64,000 nt of DNA. Origin: Pirellulaceae bacterium. Its GTDB lineage: Bacteria; Planctomycetota; Planctomycetia; Pirellulales; Pirellulaceae. Positions 56,409-64,000 of this stretch are shown here, in pieces. The stretch lies in NCBI GenBank assembly GCA_022448315.1, contig JAKVCA010000031.1:20778-84777 (forward strand), in the 5' to 3' direction. The position numbers were made by a program, and so were the translations under genes. The first letter of the stretch is position 1. Each line of letters opens with the position of its first letter. The notes under the pieces were generated by a model. That model searched no databases and was not told the origin of the DNA. It worked only from the letters and a program-made list of their open reading frames with translations.

Positions 56409-56988
56409 GATCTGCTCCTTGTGTTACTTATTTAACCCCTGATCGTCGCGATGATTAACCGCGTTTTTCGAATAGGTTGAAGGAGCGCGTCTCACCCTTT
56501 CGTGTGTGTCCAAACGATGACTGTTAAGGGGCATCACGCCTCTTGGGTCAGGCGAGGACCGAAGGGAGGTCACGCGGAGTCTCCAACGCATTCGGGAAAA
56601 ACATCGAGGTCATACCGGGAAGAAGGCCCGTCAGTCAATTCATGATTCAGGATGAGTTTGCCAGGACCGATCGACCCAAAACTTTCATGATGATTGTAGA
56701 TGTTTCGAAGCGAAGTTTGTTTTTGGTCGATCTAGCCAACTCCGTCCGGTCCATGTAGGGGTTGTTGCGATGGTTCCTAATAAACCGACGATGGATACGA
56801 GAACGGTGGTGAATGGAGAAACGCGTTGCCTCACTCCAACGGTAACGTAGGCCAGCTTCTAGCATGAATGAAGCCGAGTGAGATGCCAGGGGTGCGGAAC
56901 GGACGACAACGCTTCAGTCCCTTGCTCATAAGTCACCCACTCGAGAATAGCCAAGCAAACGGACGCGTTTACTGAAGCGGTACTGTTG
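56409..56988. other. intergenic region, no gene recognised
   Basis: 580 bp. Frames on both strands (for example near 56543-56865) read as chance. No strong hairpin or repeat. The DUF-like lipoprotein gene ends at 56989 on the minus strand. Confidence 0.35.
56415..56420 (-). promoter_or_regulatory. strong ribosome-binding site of the small protein gene
   Basis: AAGGAG on the minus strand, 6 bp before the ATG at 56408-56406. It supports that gene being real. Confidence 0.65.
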
Positions 56989-58446
56989 CTAGGAGCCAAC
57001 AGGGAGCGTGAGCACCGGTTTCGTTCCTGCTGCTCCTCCACCCGCTTGAAGCTCAAAGAGCTGCATGAGAAGGGTGAACGTCGACTTGGAATTTCGGTCC
57101 CGATCGTCAATGTAAAACCAGTGGTCCCGATAATGAACCGAAACGGCGCATGATTCAGGTCTTTTGGGCGAGCATTGGACGTTCAATAAGTCACCGGTCA
57201 AGTGAGACCAGTCAAATCCGTCACCGGTTTCATTCAAAGTGCAAGTGACCAGTCCGCGAGCGAGGTGGCTTTCGGGGACCTGGATTGCATGGGATAAGTA
57301 ATACAGGGTTCCCATTAGCGACCGCGGTTCAATTTTTAGCTCGTATCGACCCGCCTCAAAACTCGGTGAGGCAGGTAGCTCCGAGAGGTGCGATTCGAGT
57401 AGATTTCGATCTACCGTCGTCTGCTGCCAACTCAGGATCAGCGATTGAGTTGGCCCCGTTATCACGTACTGCTCGGGGTACTCAACGATGCAGGGGACAA
57501 TGAAGGTCTCCGGATTAAGACCGTTTTTATCCAAGTAACTTTGGTAGGCCAGAAGTCTAAGGTCCCCAAGCTCACCGGAGACGACCGTGAAGGGTTGGTC
57601 GACCGAGTTGGCCTTGTAGGTAACTCGAAATGGTGTTTTGACTTTTTCCAACTGGATCTGCTGTTGAAAGTCCAGCAGCAGGTTTTCATCTCGATAGCTG
57701 ATGGCCGCAGTGGAGCCCGCTTGAATTTTGGAGATGGCAATGGAAACCCGTTCCTGACGCGGTTCGATTCGCCACCCCTCTTTGGCTGCCTCGATCACGT
57801 CGCTGGCTTCCAATTTTTTAGGATCAATGGGGCCAGAGATTGCTTTCTGCTTATCCTCGTAGCCAATCATGGTATCCCGGTCAATTTGCAATTGTCGCAA
57901 TGCTGCAACCGCTTTCCTGAATTGCGTGTATTCAATCGCCGAGATTCTTTCCGGTGTCGGGCCTGAGCCCCGGCGGACGTTTTCAAACCCATTCAACTCT
58001 TGAGCCGTGATTCGGAGTACACGATCAATACTCCATCCAGAACGGATGAGTAGGATGATGGTTTCTTCGCCAAGTGGAGACACGAGACGCTTGACGAAGT
58101 CCTGTCCTCGAAGAGGGTCGTACGTCACGGTCGGACGCTCGGATGCCTCCCATGATGTACCCAGTCCAAGCGAGTCCGATTGAGTCGACCTTTCGATCAG
58201 ATTTCCACTGGCCGATGCGCGACTCCCAAAGGCGAACTGGGTGGAAAGACTGCTTAATTCGATAAACGATGGAGTATCGCGATAGCGTAGGCGCACCAGG
58301 TTCAAAAGAAGTTGTTCGTCTGCACTCCGCTGAATCGCATCGTTGTACTTAGCGCGCGAGTGCTTCAATGCCCGTGGACCCAAACATCCTGAGGCAGGAA
58401 TAAGGCACAGTAGTAAGCTGATGGCGCTGATTGAGCGTAACGACAT
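56989..58446 (-). CDS. lipoprotein of unknown function
   Basis: A 485-residue protein with GGGAG 8 bp before its ATG and a lipoprotein signal with lipobox P-A-S-G-C. The region N-D-A-I-Q-R-S-A-D-E-Q-L-L-L-N-L-V-R-L-R-Y-R-D-T-P-S-F near residues 36-62 is striking and resembles a conserved lipoprotein family found in several Gram-negative groups, whose function is unknown to me. The rest is alpha/beta with R-D-H-W-F-Y-I-D-D-R-D near the C-terminus. It is monocistronic, in the same direction as the following DUF1552 gene. Confidence 0.82.
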   Translation of the reverse strand: MSLRSISAISLLLCLIPASGCLGPRALKHSRAKYNDAIQRSADEQLLLNLVRLRYRDTPSFIELSSLSTQFAFGSRASASGNLIERSTQSDSLGLGTSWEASERPTVTYDPLRGQDFVKRLVSPLGEETIILLIRSGWSIDRVLRITAQELNGFENVRRGSGPTPERISAIEYTQFRKAVAALRQLQIDRDTMIGYEDKQKAISGPIDPKKLEASDVIEAAKEGWRIEPRQERVSIAISKIQAGSTAAISYRDENLLLDFQQQIQLEKVKTPFRVTYKANSVDQPFTVVSGELGDLRLLAYQSYLDKNGLNPETFIVPCIVEYPEQYVITGPTQSLILSWQQTTVDRNLLESHLSELPASPSFEAGRYELKIEPRSLMGTLYYLSHAIQVPESHLARGLVTCTLNETGDGFDWSHLTGDLLNVQCSPKRPESCAVSVHYRDHWFYIDDRDRNSKSTFTLLMQLFELQAGGGAAGTKPVLTLPVGS

Positions 58447-58631
58447 GGCCGAACTCCCAGCCCGGGCCGACAGACCCCGACTGAGTCGTTTTCGGTCATT
58501 TGGTCATGAGACTTGACCTACTCTCTTGGAATTCTTTCCGAAAAGAGGCGTGGTCAATTTTTTGCAGCCGTTGGATTTAGGCCATCACCTTGAGACCGAG
58601 TGCAGGAACGTGGAGCGAAAATTCTTCGAGG

Positions 58632-60029
58632 TCAGACTCGGGCGAGTGTTCCCGCGTGTCCGGAAAACGAATCTGCATCGATTCCCATCCGCTGAAGGAT
58701 GGTGACGAACAAAGCCGCGAGCGGCTCTTCTTCGACCTTGACTCTCGATTGCCATCCGGAATCGGTCGTGATACCTGCTCCTGCCTGATTGTCTTCGTTG
58801 CCCGTTCCGAACTTCAGGTACCGACCGTTACGAAACCCAAGGTTTTTGCCACCGGCCGAGATGATTGGATAGTTGCGTGAAAGGTGGAAACTACTCGAAG
58901 CCGAACCGTGCATCGCAAAAGTATTATCCAGCATGTTGCCATGACCGTCAGGCTCAGGCGTATTTCGAAGCTTTTGAACGAACCGCCCGAACTCACTCGC
59001 TTGGTAACGATTGTAGGTTCCCAGGTTCTGCCAGCCGTTCGGTTTTTTGACATCGTGTGTCAAAGCGTGCGCCTTACCCAGATCAACGGCCTTCGAGAGC
59101 AGATCGTGGGGGCCTTCGCCATTTTCACGACCGAGTTGGAAGGTCGCGACCCGAGTTGAGTCGCTCAGAAAGGAGAGGTATATCAACTCGTACATGGTCT
59201 GGAAATAGAGACGAGCCTCCTCGGGGCCGGCTTCCAGAACCAAGTGCTGAGTATCCACCTCAGGGATGGGCGTATTGACCCATTTCTGAGCCCGTTCCAG
59301 TTTGATCTCAGTATCCCGCACCGCGTCCATATATTGCTGCAGTTGGCGTCGATCGGCCATGGAAAGTTTACGATCCAGCGCCCGGGTGTTTTCAATCAGA
59401 AAGTCCAAAGCGCTTTGACTGCGAGCCAATTTCTCTTTCGCCTCCTTGCCGGTGGTCACAAACAGCGTGTCGAAAATCTGTTTGGGCTTGTTCATTGCAG
59501 GGATCGGACGCCCTTCCCGATTGTAGGACTGGGTTTGCGCACCACGCGGTCCGCCAATGCCACCATTGGTCGACATGACCAGTGAGGCATGACGCGTGAG
59601 ATTTCCAGATTCTTCAGCAATGACTTGATCGAGGGAAACCGTATTCCTGTAGGGGCCGTGTCCACCGATATCCGCGCCGGTCAGATATTGATCCGCATTG
59701 GAGTGACCGTGAACTCGACGTGCCGCCGGATGGGATAGACCCGAATAAATGGTGATGTCCTGCCTGAGTGGTTCGAGAACATCGAGGACCTTGGTCAGTT
59801 GAAAGTCATGCTCACCACCGCGAGGAAACCAACTCCAATCCTTCCACGCTGGATCTGTCTTGAGAGGCAGCCCCACACCGTCCGGGTGATAGATGCTGAC
59901 AAACCGTTTCGGTGTCCCCTGCCCCGCTTCCTTTTCGTTAGCGAAAGTTTCAAGCCACGGCAGAGCAAGTGCCATGCCTGAGCCCCAGAGAAAACCTCGC
60001 CGATTCAATCCGCTGTTAGGGTTGTTCAT
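58632..60029 (-). CDS. DUF1552 Tat-exported protein (second copy)
   Basis: A 465-residue protein with a twin-arginine-type signal (N-R-R-G-F-L-W-G-S-G-M-A-L-A-L-P-W-L-E). It shares DUF1552 landmarks with the protein at 47676-48974: R-K-L-S-M-A-D-R-R-Q-L-Q-Q-Y, T-R-V-A-T-F-Q-L-G-R and a late A-L-F-V-T-I-L-Q-R-M-G-I. Its start codon lies inside the 3' end of the upstream cytochrome-type gene, overlapping by 14 bp, so the pair is probably translationally coupled. The reaction is unknown. Confidence 0.95.
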   Translation of the reverse strand: MNNPNSGLNRRGFLWGSGMALALPWLETFANEKEAGQGTPKRFVSIYHPDGVGLPLKTDPAWKDWSWFPRGGEHDFQLTKVLDVLEPLRQDITIYSGLSHPAARRVHGHSNADQYLTGADIGGHGPYRNTVSLDQVIAEESGNLTRHASLVMSTNGGIGGPRGAQTQSYNREGRPIPAMNKPKQIFDTLFVTTGKEAKEKLARSQSALDFLIENTRALDRKLSMADRRQLQQYMDAVRDTEIKLERAQKWVNTPIPEVDTQHLVLEAGPEEARLYFQTMYELIYLSFLSDSTRVATFQLGRENGEGPHDLLSKAVDLGKAHALTHDVKKPNGWQNLGTYNRYQASEFGRFVQKLRNTPEPDGHGNMLDNTFAMHGSASSSFHLSRNYPIISAGGKNLGFRNGRYLKFGTGNEDNQAGAGITTDSGWQSRVKVEEEPLAALFVTILQRMGIDADSFSGHAGTLARV

Positions 60030-62700
60030 GGATTTGTACCTGTGCTCTCGAGTTGAAAAGAGAACTCTCAGTGATCAGGAAAACAAGTTCCTGAAGTCCG
60101 TCGCCCGTTTTTCGAAGTTTTGTCGCAATCTTGTCGATCTCCGCCTGATCACCGAATTGTAACGGTCGTCCCAACGCATAGGTGGTCATTTTATAAACCA
60201 ACGCGTGAACGAATTGATCTTGTCGATCAAGAAGTAGATAACGTTTGAGACCTGTAATTCCATCAAGCTTCTGCCGACTAAACAGCATGGCGGTGGCGTC
60301 CACTGGCTCATTACCTATCTTCGACCGAAACGCCCCTTGAGCATTATAGTTCTCGAATGCGATCCCCCAAGGATCAATGCGAGCGTGGCAGGATCGACAC
60401 GCGGCGTGATTACGATGGTCGGCGATTCGTTCTTTCAGTGTCATTTCTAAAATACGTGGATCTGTTAAGTCTACCTCAGGGACATCGGGTGGCGGAGGCG
60501 GTGGCGGATCATTAAGAATGTGTTCGAGCATCCAGACGCCTCGCTGGAGGGGATTCGAATGCTCGCCATCCGAATTCATCGCCATTACCGCGGCCGACGT
60601 GAGGATACCCCCACGCTGAGCTGCTGAAGGCGCGTCGACTTTCTGAAAATGGGGTCCATAAACGTTGGGAATGCCGTAGTGTTTCGCGAGTCGCTCATTG
60701 ACCCACACGCTTTTGTCATGAAGGAAGTTAAGAACACTGTCGTTCCCGGCAAGCAAATCTCTAAATGCCTCAATGGGCTCTCGCCGCATTGCTTCGACCA
60801 GCTCGGCATCTTTAACGTGCGTGATGCTGTCGAGTCCTGATAATCCTAGCCATTGACTTACAAAGCTCTCTGCGAATCTCTCCGCTTTTGGATCTTCTAG
60901 CATCCTTCTGACCTGTGCTCGTCGCACACCCGCGTCGTTGAGTTGCCCGCCACGGGCGATTCGCAACAGTTCCTCGTCGGGGATGCTGGACCACAGAAAG
61001 AAGGACAATCGACTTGCCAATGCGAAATCGTCGAGCTGGGAGCTGTCGGGCGACTGTCCCTCGGGTGGAAATTGGGCAAGGTATAAGAACTCGGGTGATG
61101 CCAGAATCGTTCCCAAAACCTCAAGGACCGCTTCTTCGAAACCGTTCGTTTGTGGAAGGTACTTCTGGTAAAGGATCATCAAACGATCGAGTTCATCGGG
61201 TTTCGCAGGACGACGCCACGCGCGAGAAACAAATCGTTTCAGGACTTCCCGGACGTATTGGTCCTGATCTTCCAAACCGGAGTTCTCGATGAAAATATCG
61301 GTATGGGTTTGTGGTGGCCATTCGGCATAAAAAGGGGCAGTGATCCGGATGTGGTCGATGTGGATCGCTACTGGTATCTCAGCTCGTTTGCCGTGTGAAA
61401 TGCACTTCAGGTGTAAAAACTCATCCCGACGCGGAAATGTGGTTTCCAACTTGCGAAAAGGATTGCGCTGGATCTGGCTTAAAGGGATGTCAAAGTGAAC
61501 GTATTCTGGATCATCCGCCGGAGCATTTACGGGAATGTCGTGTTGGCTGATGACTTCGGTGAAATTCGCATTGTTGCTGGTGTGTGCGCTGAAGATTAAA
61601 CGTAAAGCAATGTGTTCTTCTGGATCGTTTGATGTGCGACCGGCGCGAACGCTGACTCGCATGACTCCCTCGTCAGGGAGAAAACGATCCAAGTTCCACT
61701 TCGATTCGAAAGACCCCGTAAGCGACATGACCACCGGGGAGACTTCGGGCAGCGGTTCGAGTGTGAAGGGAAGTTCTGGCTTTACACTGCCGTTCGAGAA
61801 CAAGACGCCCATGCTACTTGAACGATCGAGAAGGTGGGGGCGTTGTCCCTGTTTCTTGTAGTCGGAATGGCTGGCGGAAAATAACTTCGAAGGATCTGCC
61901 TTACTGATCCGGTCCCAATGATCCGACATGAAAATGTTGTAGACGACCGGGACGGGCCTTTCGCCAATCGCCGTGACCTTGCCGAGCCCTTCGAGTCCGA
62001 GTTCACGATAGGTCTCGAATTGCATGGCGGACATCTGAAGCATCTCGGAACTCTTCAGGAAACCGTCCTCAGATGCAGATTCCGTGGGCAACCGGTCGCC
62101 TAATGGGTACGGAGGTTTCAACAGGTCTTTCATGACATACTCGTACTCTTGACGAGTCAGTCGACGAAATGAGGTATGCGGGGTCGAATTCCGCTTGGCG
62201 AAAGACGCTTTTGTCAACTCTTGACTCAGCCAGTCGACCGCTAGTCCCCGCTCCTCATCGCTCATCTGGTAATCGGCTTCGTCCGCGGGGGGCATTTCCT
62301 CATTGCCAATGACCTTGTAGATCTCACGCCAATGACTCAAGCTCTTGCCGGAGAGAAGGTCTGGATCGAGGGAGTCTACACGGAGATTGCCTTCCTCAAC
62401 GTCTGGTCCGTGGCACGCCAGACACTTCGATTGGAGTAGCGGAAGTATGGAACGTTCGAAGGTCGCAAGATCAGGTTCTCCCGTTTGAGTTGTTCGATCA
62501 ACCATGCCCCGCGCGATTTTCATGAGGCGGGACTTCTCACGCCCTTTTGATCGTGCTTCTTCGAGTGAGAGCGGCTTAGTTTTTTCTTCTCCTACCCCGA
62601 TTTCTAAGAAGATCGGAGAGGCCGTGATCAGCACCATGAACACTAAGCACGAAAACGCCGACGATTCTCTTAGTGTTTTGAGGAAGGGTTGAGTCAACAT
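60016..62700 (-). CDS. planctomycete c-type cytochrome-like protein (DUF1587/1595/1592/1588/1585), second copy
   Basis: An 894-residue exported protein with an N-terminal hydrophobic signal. A haem motif C-L-A-C-H-G-P-D with a downstream M-P-P-A lies in the first 150 residues. Next are a DUF1587 segment (F-R-R-L-T-R-Q-E-Y-E-Y-V-M-K-D-L-L), a middle beta-rich section, DUF1595 (V-S-R-A-W-R-R-P-A), DUF1592 (A-S-R-L-S-F-F-L-W-S-S-I-P-D-E-E-L), DUF1588 with P-L-Q-R-G-V-W and a second haem motif C-R-S-C-H-A-R-I-D-P-W-G, and DUF1585. It is about 400 residues shorter than the homologue at 49002-52895, mainly in the middle section. Function unknown. Confidence 0.95.
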   Translation of the reverse strand: MLTQPFLKTLRESSAFSCLVFMVLITASPIFLEIGVGEEKTKPLSLEEARSKGREKSRLMKIARGMVDRTTQTGEPDLATFERSILPLLQSKCLACHGPDVEEGNLRVDSLDPDLLSGKSLSHWREIYKVIGNEEMPPADEADYQMSDEERGLAVDWLSQELTKASFAKRNSTPHTSFRRLTRQEYEYVMKDLLKPPYPLGDRLPTESASEDGFLKSSEMLQMSAMQFETYRELGLEGLGKVTAIGERPVPVVYNIFMSDHWDRISKADPSKLFSASHSDYKKQGQRPHLLDRSSSMGVLFSNGSVKPELPFTLEPLPEVSPVVMSLTGSFESKWNLDRFLPDEGVMRVSVRAGRTSNDPEEHIALRLIFSAHTSNNANFTEVISQHDIPVNAPADDPEYVHFDIPLSQIQRNPFRKLETTFPRRDEFLHLKCISHGKRAEIPVAIHIDHIRITAPFYAEWPPQTHTDIFIENSGLEDQDQYVREVLKRFVSRAWRRPAKPDELDRLMILYQKYLPQTNGFEEAVLEVLGTILASPEFLYLAQFPPEGQSPDSSQLDDFALASRLSFFLWSSIPDEELLRIARGGQLNDAGVRRAQVRRMLEDPKAERFAESFVSQWLGLSGLDSITHVKDAELVEAMRREPIEAFRDLLAGNDSVLNFLHDKSVWVNERLAKHYGIPNVYGPHFQKVDAPSAAQRGGILTSAAVMAMNSDGEHSNPLQRGVWMLEHILNDPPPPPPPDVPEVDLTDPRILEMTLKERIADHRNHAACRSCHARIDPWGIAFENYNAQGAFRSKIGNEPVDATAMLFSRQKLDGITGLKRYLLLDRQDQFVHALVYKMTTYALGRPLQFGDQAEIDKIATKLRKTGDGLQELVFLITESSLFNSRAQVQIHEQP

Positions 62701-63019
62701 GGCGGCAGGTCCATTATTTGCCAGATGGTGGGGGGCGTGTTGTCTGGGTTGTGAGTAGTGATGTTCGACTCAGTGCGAGAAAGGATGTCCAATGCCTCGA
62801 GACCGTCCACTTGCAACAGCGAGAAGGTGTGTGGACGCGACCACGTCTCGAAGGCACAATTCTACCAAATAAACGCCCGATGACTAAGGTGAATCCTGCT
62901 TGATGCTGTATCAATTCAGTGATGCTCACCTGAGCAATCCCCAATTATGATGCTCATGATTTTGGAGGAAGTGGCGTCCATCCTGAAACCGCTGTGAATT
63001 GAAAATCTTGGCAATCATC
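62701..63019. other. intergenic region, no gene recognised
   Basis: 319 bp between the DUF1475-like gene's end and the start of the cytochrome-type gene. No credible ORF or clear hairpin; it should contain the promoter of the DUF1592/DUF1552 pair. Confidence 0.35.
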
Positions 63020-63388
63020 TTAAGCGGTGGGGAGCGGTTCGATCGAGGCTTGGTCGCGTTCTGCAAGAATCAACGAACTTAAACCCATCTTGGGTTCCCA
63101 TTTGATGATTTGCCAGATAACAAAGACGCCGATTGCGATGTTACCTAGCGAAACGACCGCGATAAGCCAGAGGAGTCGCGAAGCCCAGCCGTTCAGTTTG
63201 TAGGCCATCCATAGGTAGACCGTAAAAAAACCCCAGTAAGCGTCCATCAAGGTTGCCAGGAACCAACGATCCTTGAGTAAATGTGCGTTGTCAAAAACGT
63301 TTCTCTCAAAAGACGCCCACGTAGTAAGCGCGAGAAGGCTCAAAATGAATAAGGAGAAAACCGAGATTAGAAGAGAGCGTTGATTCAC
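63020..63388 (-). CDS. DUF1475-like membrane protein
   Basis: A 122-residue protein with three hydrophobic segments (about 5-27, 44-65 and 71-95). The central A-T-L-M-D-A-Y-W-G-F-F-T-V-Y-L-W-M-A-Y-K segment resembles DUF1475 proteins. The start is a GTG with GGAG 6 bp upstream. Function unknown. It is monocistronic. Confidence 0.75.
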   Translation of the reverse strand: MNQRSLLISVFSLFILSLLALTTWASFERNVFDNAHLLKDRWFLATLMDAYWGFFTVYLWMAYKLNGWASRLLWLIAVVSLGNIAIGVFVIWQIIKWEPKMGLSSLILAERDQASIEPLPTA

Positions 63389-63875
63389 CTTTTTCTCCAG
63401 CCAAGCTTAAGCGATTGATGTGCCCCAGCGATTGCATTGCATGTCGGAAACTGCCAGGTTTCACCTCAAACTACGATTGGAACTGAGGGTAACGTCGACC
63501 GTGATGGATTCCGCCAACACCCTCAGTCTTTCGGAATAATATATTGTTACCAATTCGACAGGAATGACTCTGTTTTTCTGACGACTTTCGGAGACTCGAG
63601 GGGCTGGAACGTTCTAAAATTCGTGGCGCGCTCCTTGGGGTGATGCTGCAGGGCAAATGATACCGTTACCAACGATCCTCGACGATGTCATGGCCATAAC
63701 GCTGGTCGTCGGTTGAACGGAAACGAGTACGCACTTAGGCGTGTTTCAACGCACCACTTCAACTGGTAGTCTGGGACCAGAACGACCTTAGGGCGGCGAC
63801 GGGAGTCGAAGATGGGAATGGATGTCCAATCGGAGCTATCGTCTCTCATTTATTCGATTAGACATGGAGTTGGAG
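63389..63875. other. divergent intergenic region, no gene recognised
   Basis: 487 bp between the divergent DUF1475-like and DUF6868-like genes. Frames here read as chance. No strong hairpin. Confidence 0.35.
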
Positions 63876-64000
63876 ATGGCGTTGGAGTTATTGGTTACGC
63901 AATTACTTGGTTGGTGCACGGTGATCAATTTTGGCTTGTTGCTTTTGTCAACCATCGCCTTGTTGATCGCAGGACCCTGGGCCGAACGCATTCATGGAAA
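63876..64000 (+). CDS. DUF6868-like membrane protein, 3' end cut by the window
   Basis: An open frame that runs off the window end. It begins M-A-L-E-L-L-V-T-Q-L-L-G-W-C-T-V-I-N-F-G-L-L-L-L and reaches E-R-I-H-G, matching my recollection of the short DUF6868 family (L-x-x-x-G-W-C-T-V-I-N-x-G ... L-H-G). GGAG 6 bp upstream supports this ATG; one at 63864 is in frame too. Only about 41 residues are visible, so the assignment is tentative. Confidence 0.6.
   Translation, partial: MALELLVTQLLGWCTVINFGLLLLSTIALLIAGPWAERIHG

Noticed and set aside
53898..56988. Phage or integrative element next to tRNA-Ala
   Set aside because: No integrase, transposase or direct repeat of the tRNA end was seen by eye; kept only as a possible remnant.

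Overview
This window looks like a chromosomal segment of a Planctomycetota bacterium, probably a Pirellulales/Rhodopirellula-like lineage. The main evidence is three gene pairs that join a c-type-cytochrome 'planctomycete' protein (DUF1549/DUF1553 or DUF1587/1592/1588/1585) to a Tat-exported DUF1501 or DUF1552 protein. Supporting signs are loose gene packing, long intergenic stretches, often weak ribosome-binding sites, many exported proteins with beta-propeller or TPR repeats, and base composition that looks moderately GC-rich. No phage, transposase, CRISPR or rRNA was seen. All assignments come from reading motifs by eye; no database search was possible.

Layout. 0-14 kb: mostly single housekeeping-type genes (alpha/beta hydrolase, cysteine desulfurase, DUF5117/DUF4953 zinc metalloprotease, Tat-exported enolase-superfamily protein, an HtrA-like protease fused to a SirB1-type transglutaminase-like domain, a gluzincin lipoprotein, RNase D, HemB, HisI). 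14-22 kb: a two-gene PQQ-type beta-propeller operon ending in a clear intrinsic terminator, two exported proteins and a CPBP intramembrane protease. 22-24 kb: an FMN-dependent alpha-hydroxy-acid oxidase and tRNA-Phe(GAA). 24.6-38.4 kb: the most interesting block, with eight or nine same-strand genes. They encode a squalene-cyclase-like repeat/HEAT protein, a single-pass TonB/TolA-like protein, an ExbB/TolQ channel subunit, two ExbD/TolR subunits, a 1119-residue membrane-anchored propeller protein, a TPR plus solute-binding-protein fusion, an exported partner, and finally a likely outer-membrane barrel. I read this as a candidate proton-motive-force-driven envelope machine.

38.4-52.9 kb: a DUF1501/PSD1 pair, a lipoprotein, a SecA-like ATPase lacking the C-terminal third of housekeeping SecA, a FabZ-like dehydratase, a remnant of a cyclase-family gene, a small conserved-looking ORF and a DUF1592/DUF1552 operon with its own terminator. 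52.9-57 kb: a gene-poor, apparently more AT-rich island. It starts beside tRNA-Ala(CGC) and holds only two small minus-strand ORFs, a 17-bp tandem repeat, and two copies of a hairpin whose stems differ by a compensatory base pair, upstream of a terminator-like hairpin. This suggests an unrecognised structured RNA. 57-64 kb: a lipoprotein, a second DUF1592/DUF1552 pair with overlapping reading frames, a DUF1475-like membrane protein and the start of a DUF6868-like gene cut by the window edge.

How the genes may work together. The cytochrome/DUF pairs are typical of planctomycete degradative and redox loci, but their reactions are unknown. The Exb/Tol block would harvest proton-motive force at the inner membrane (ExbB plus two ExbD), pass it to the TonB-like protein, and act on large periplasmic proteins (propeller, solute-binding protein) and possibly the barrel. 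That functional chain is inference.
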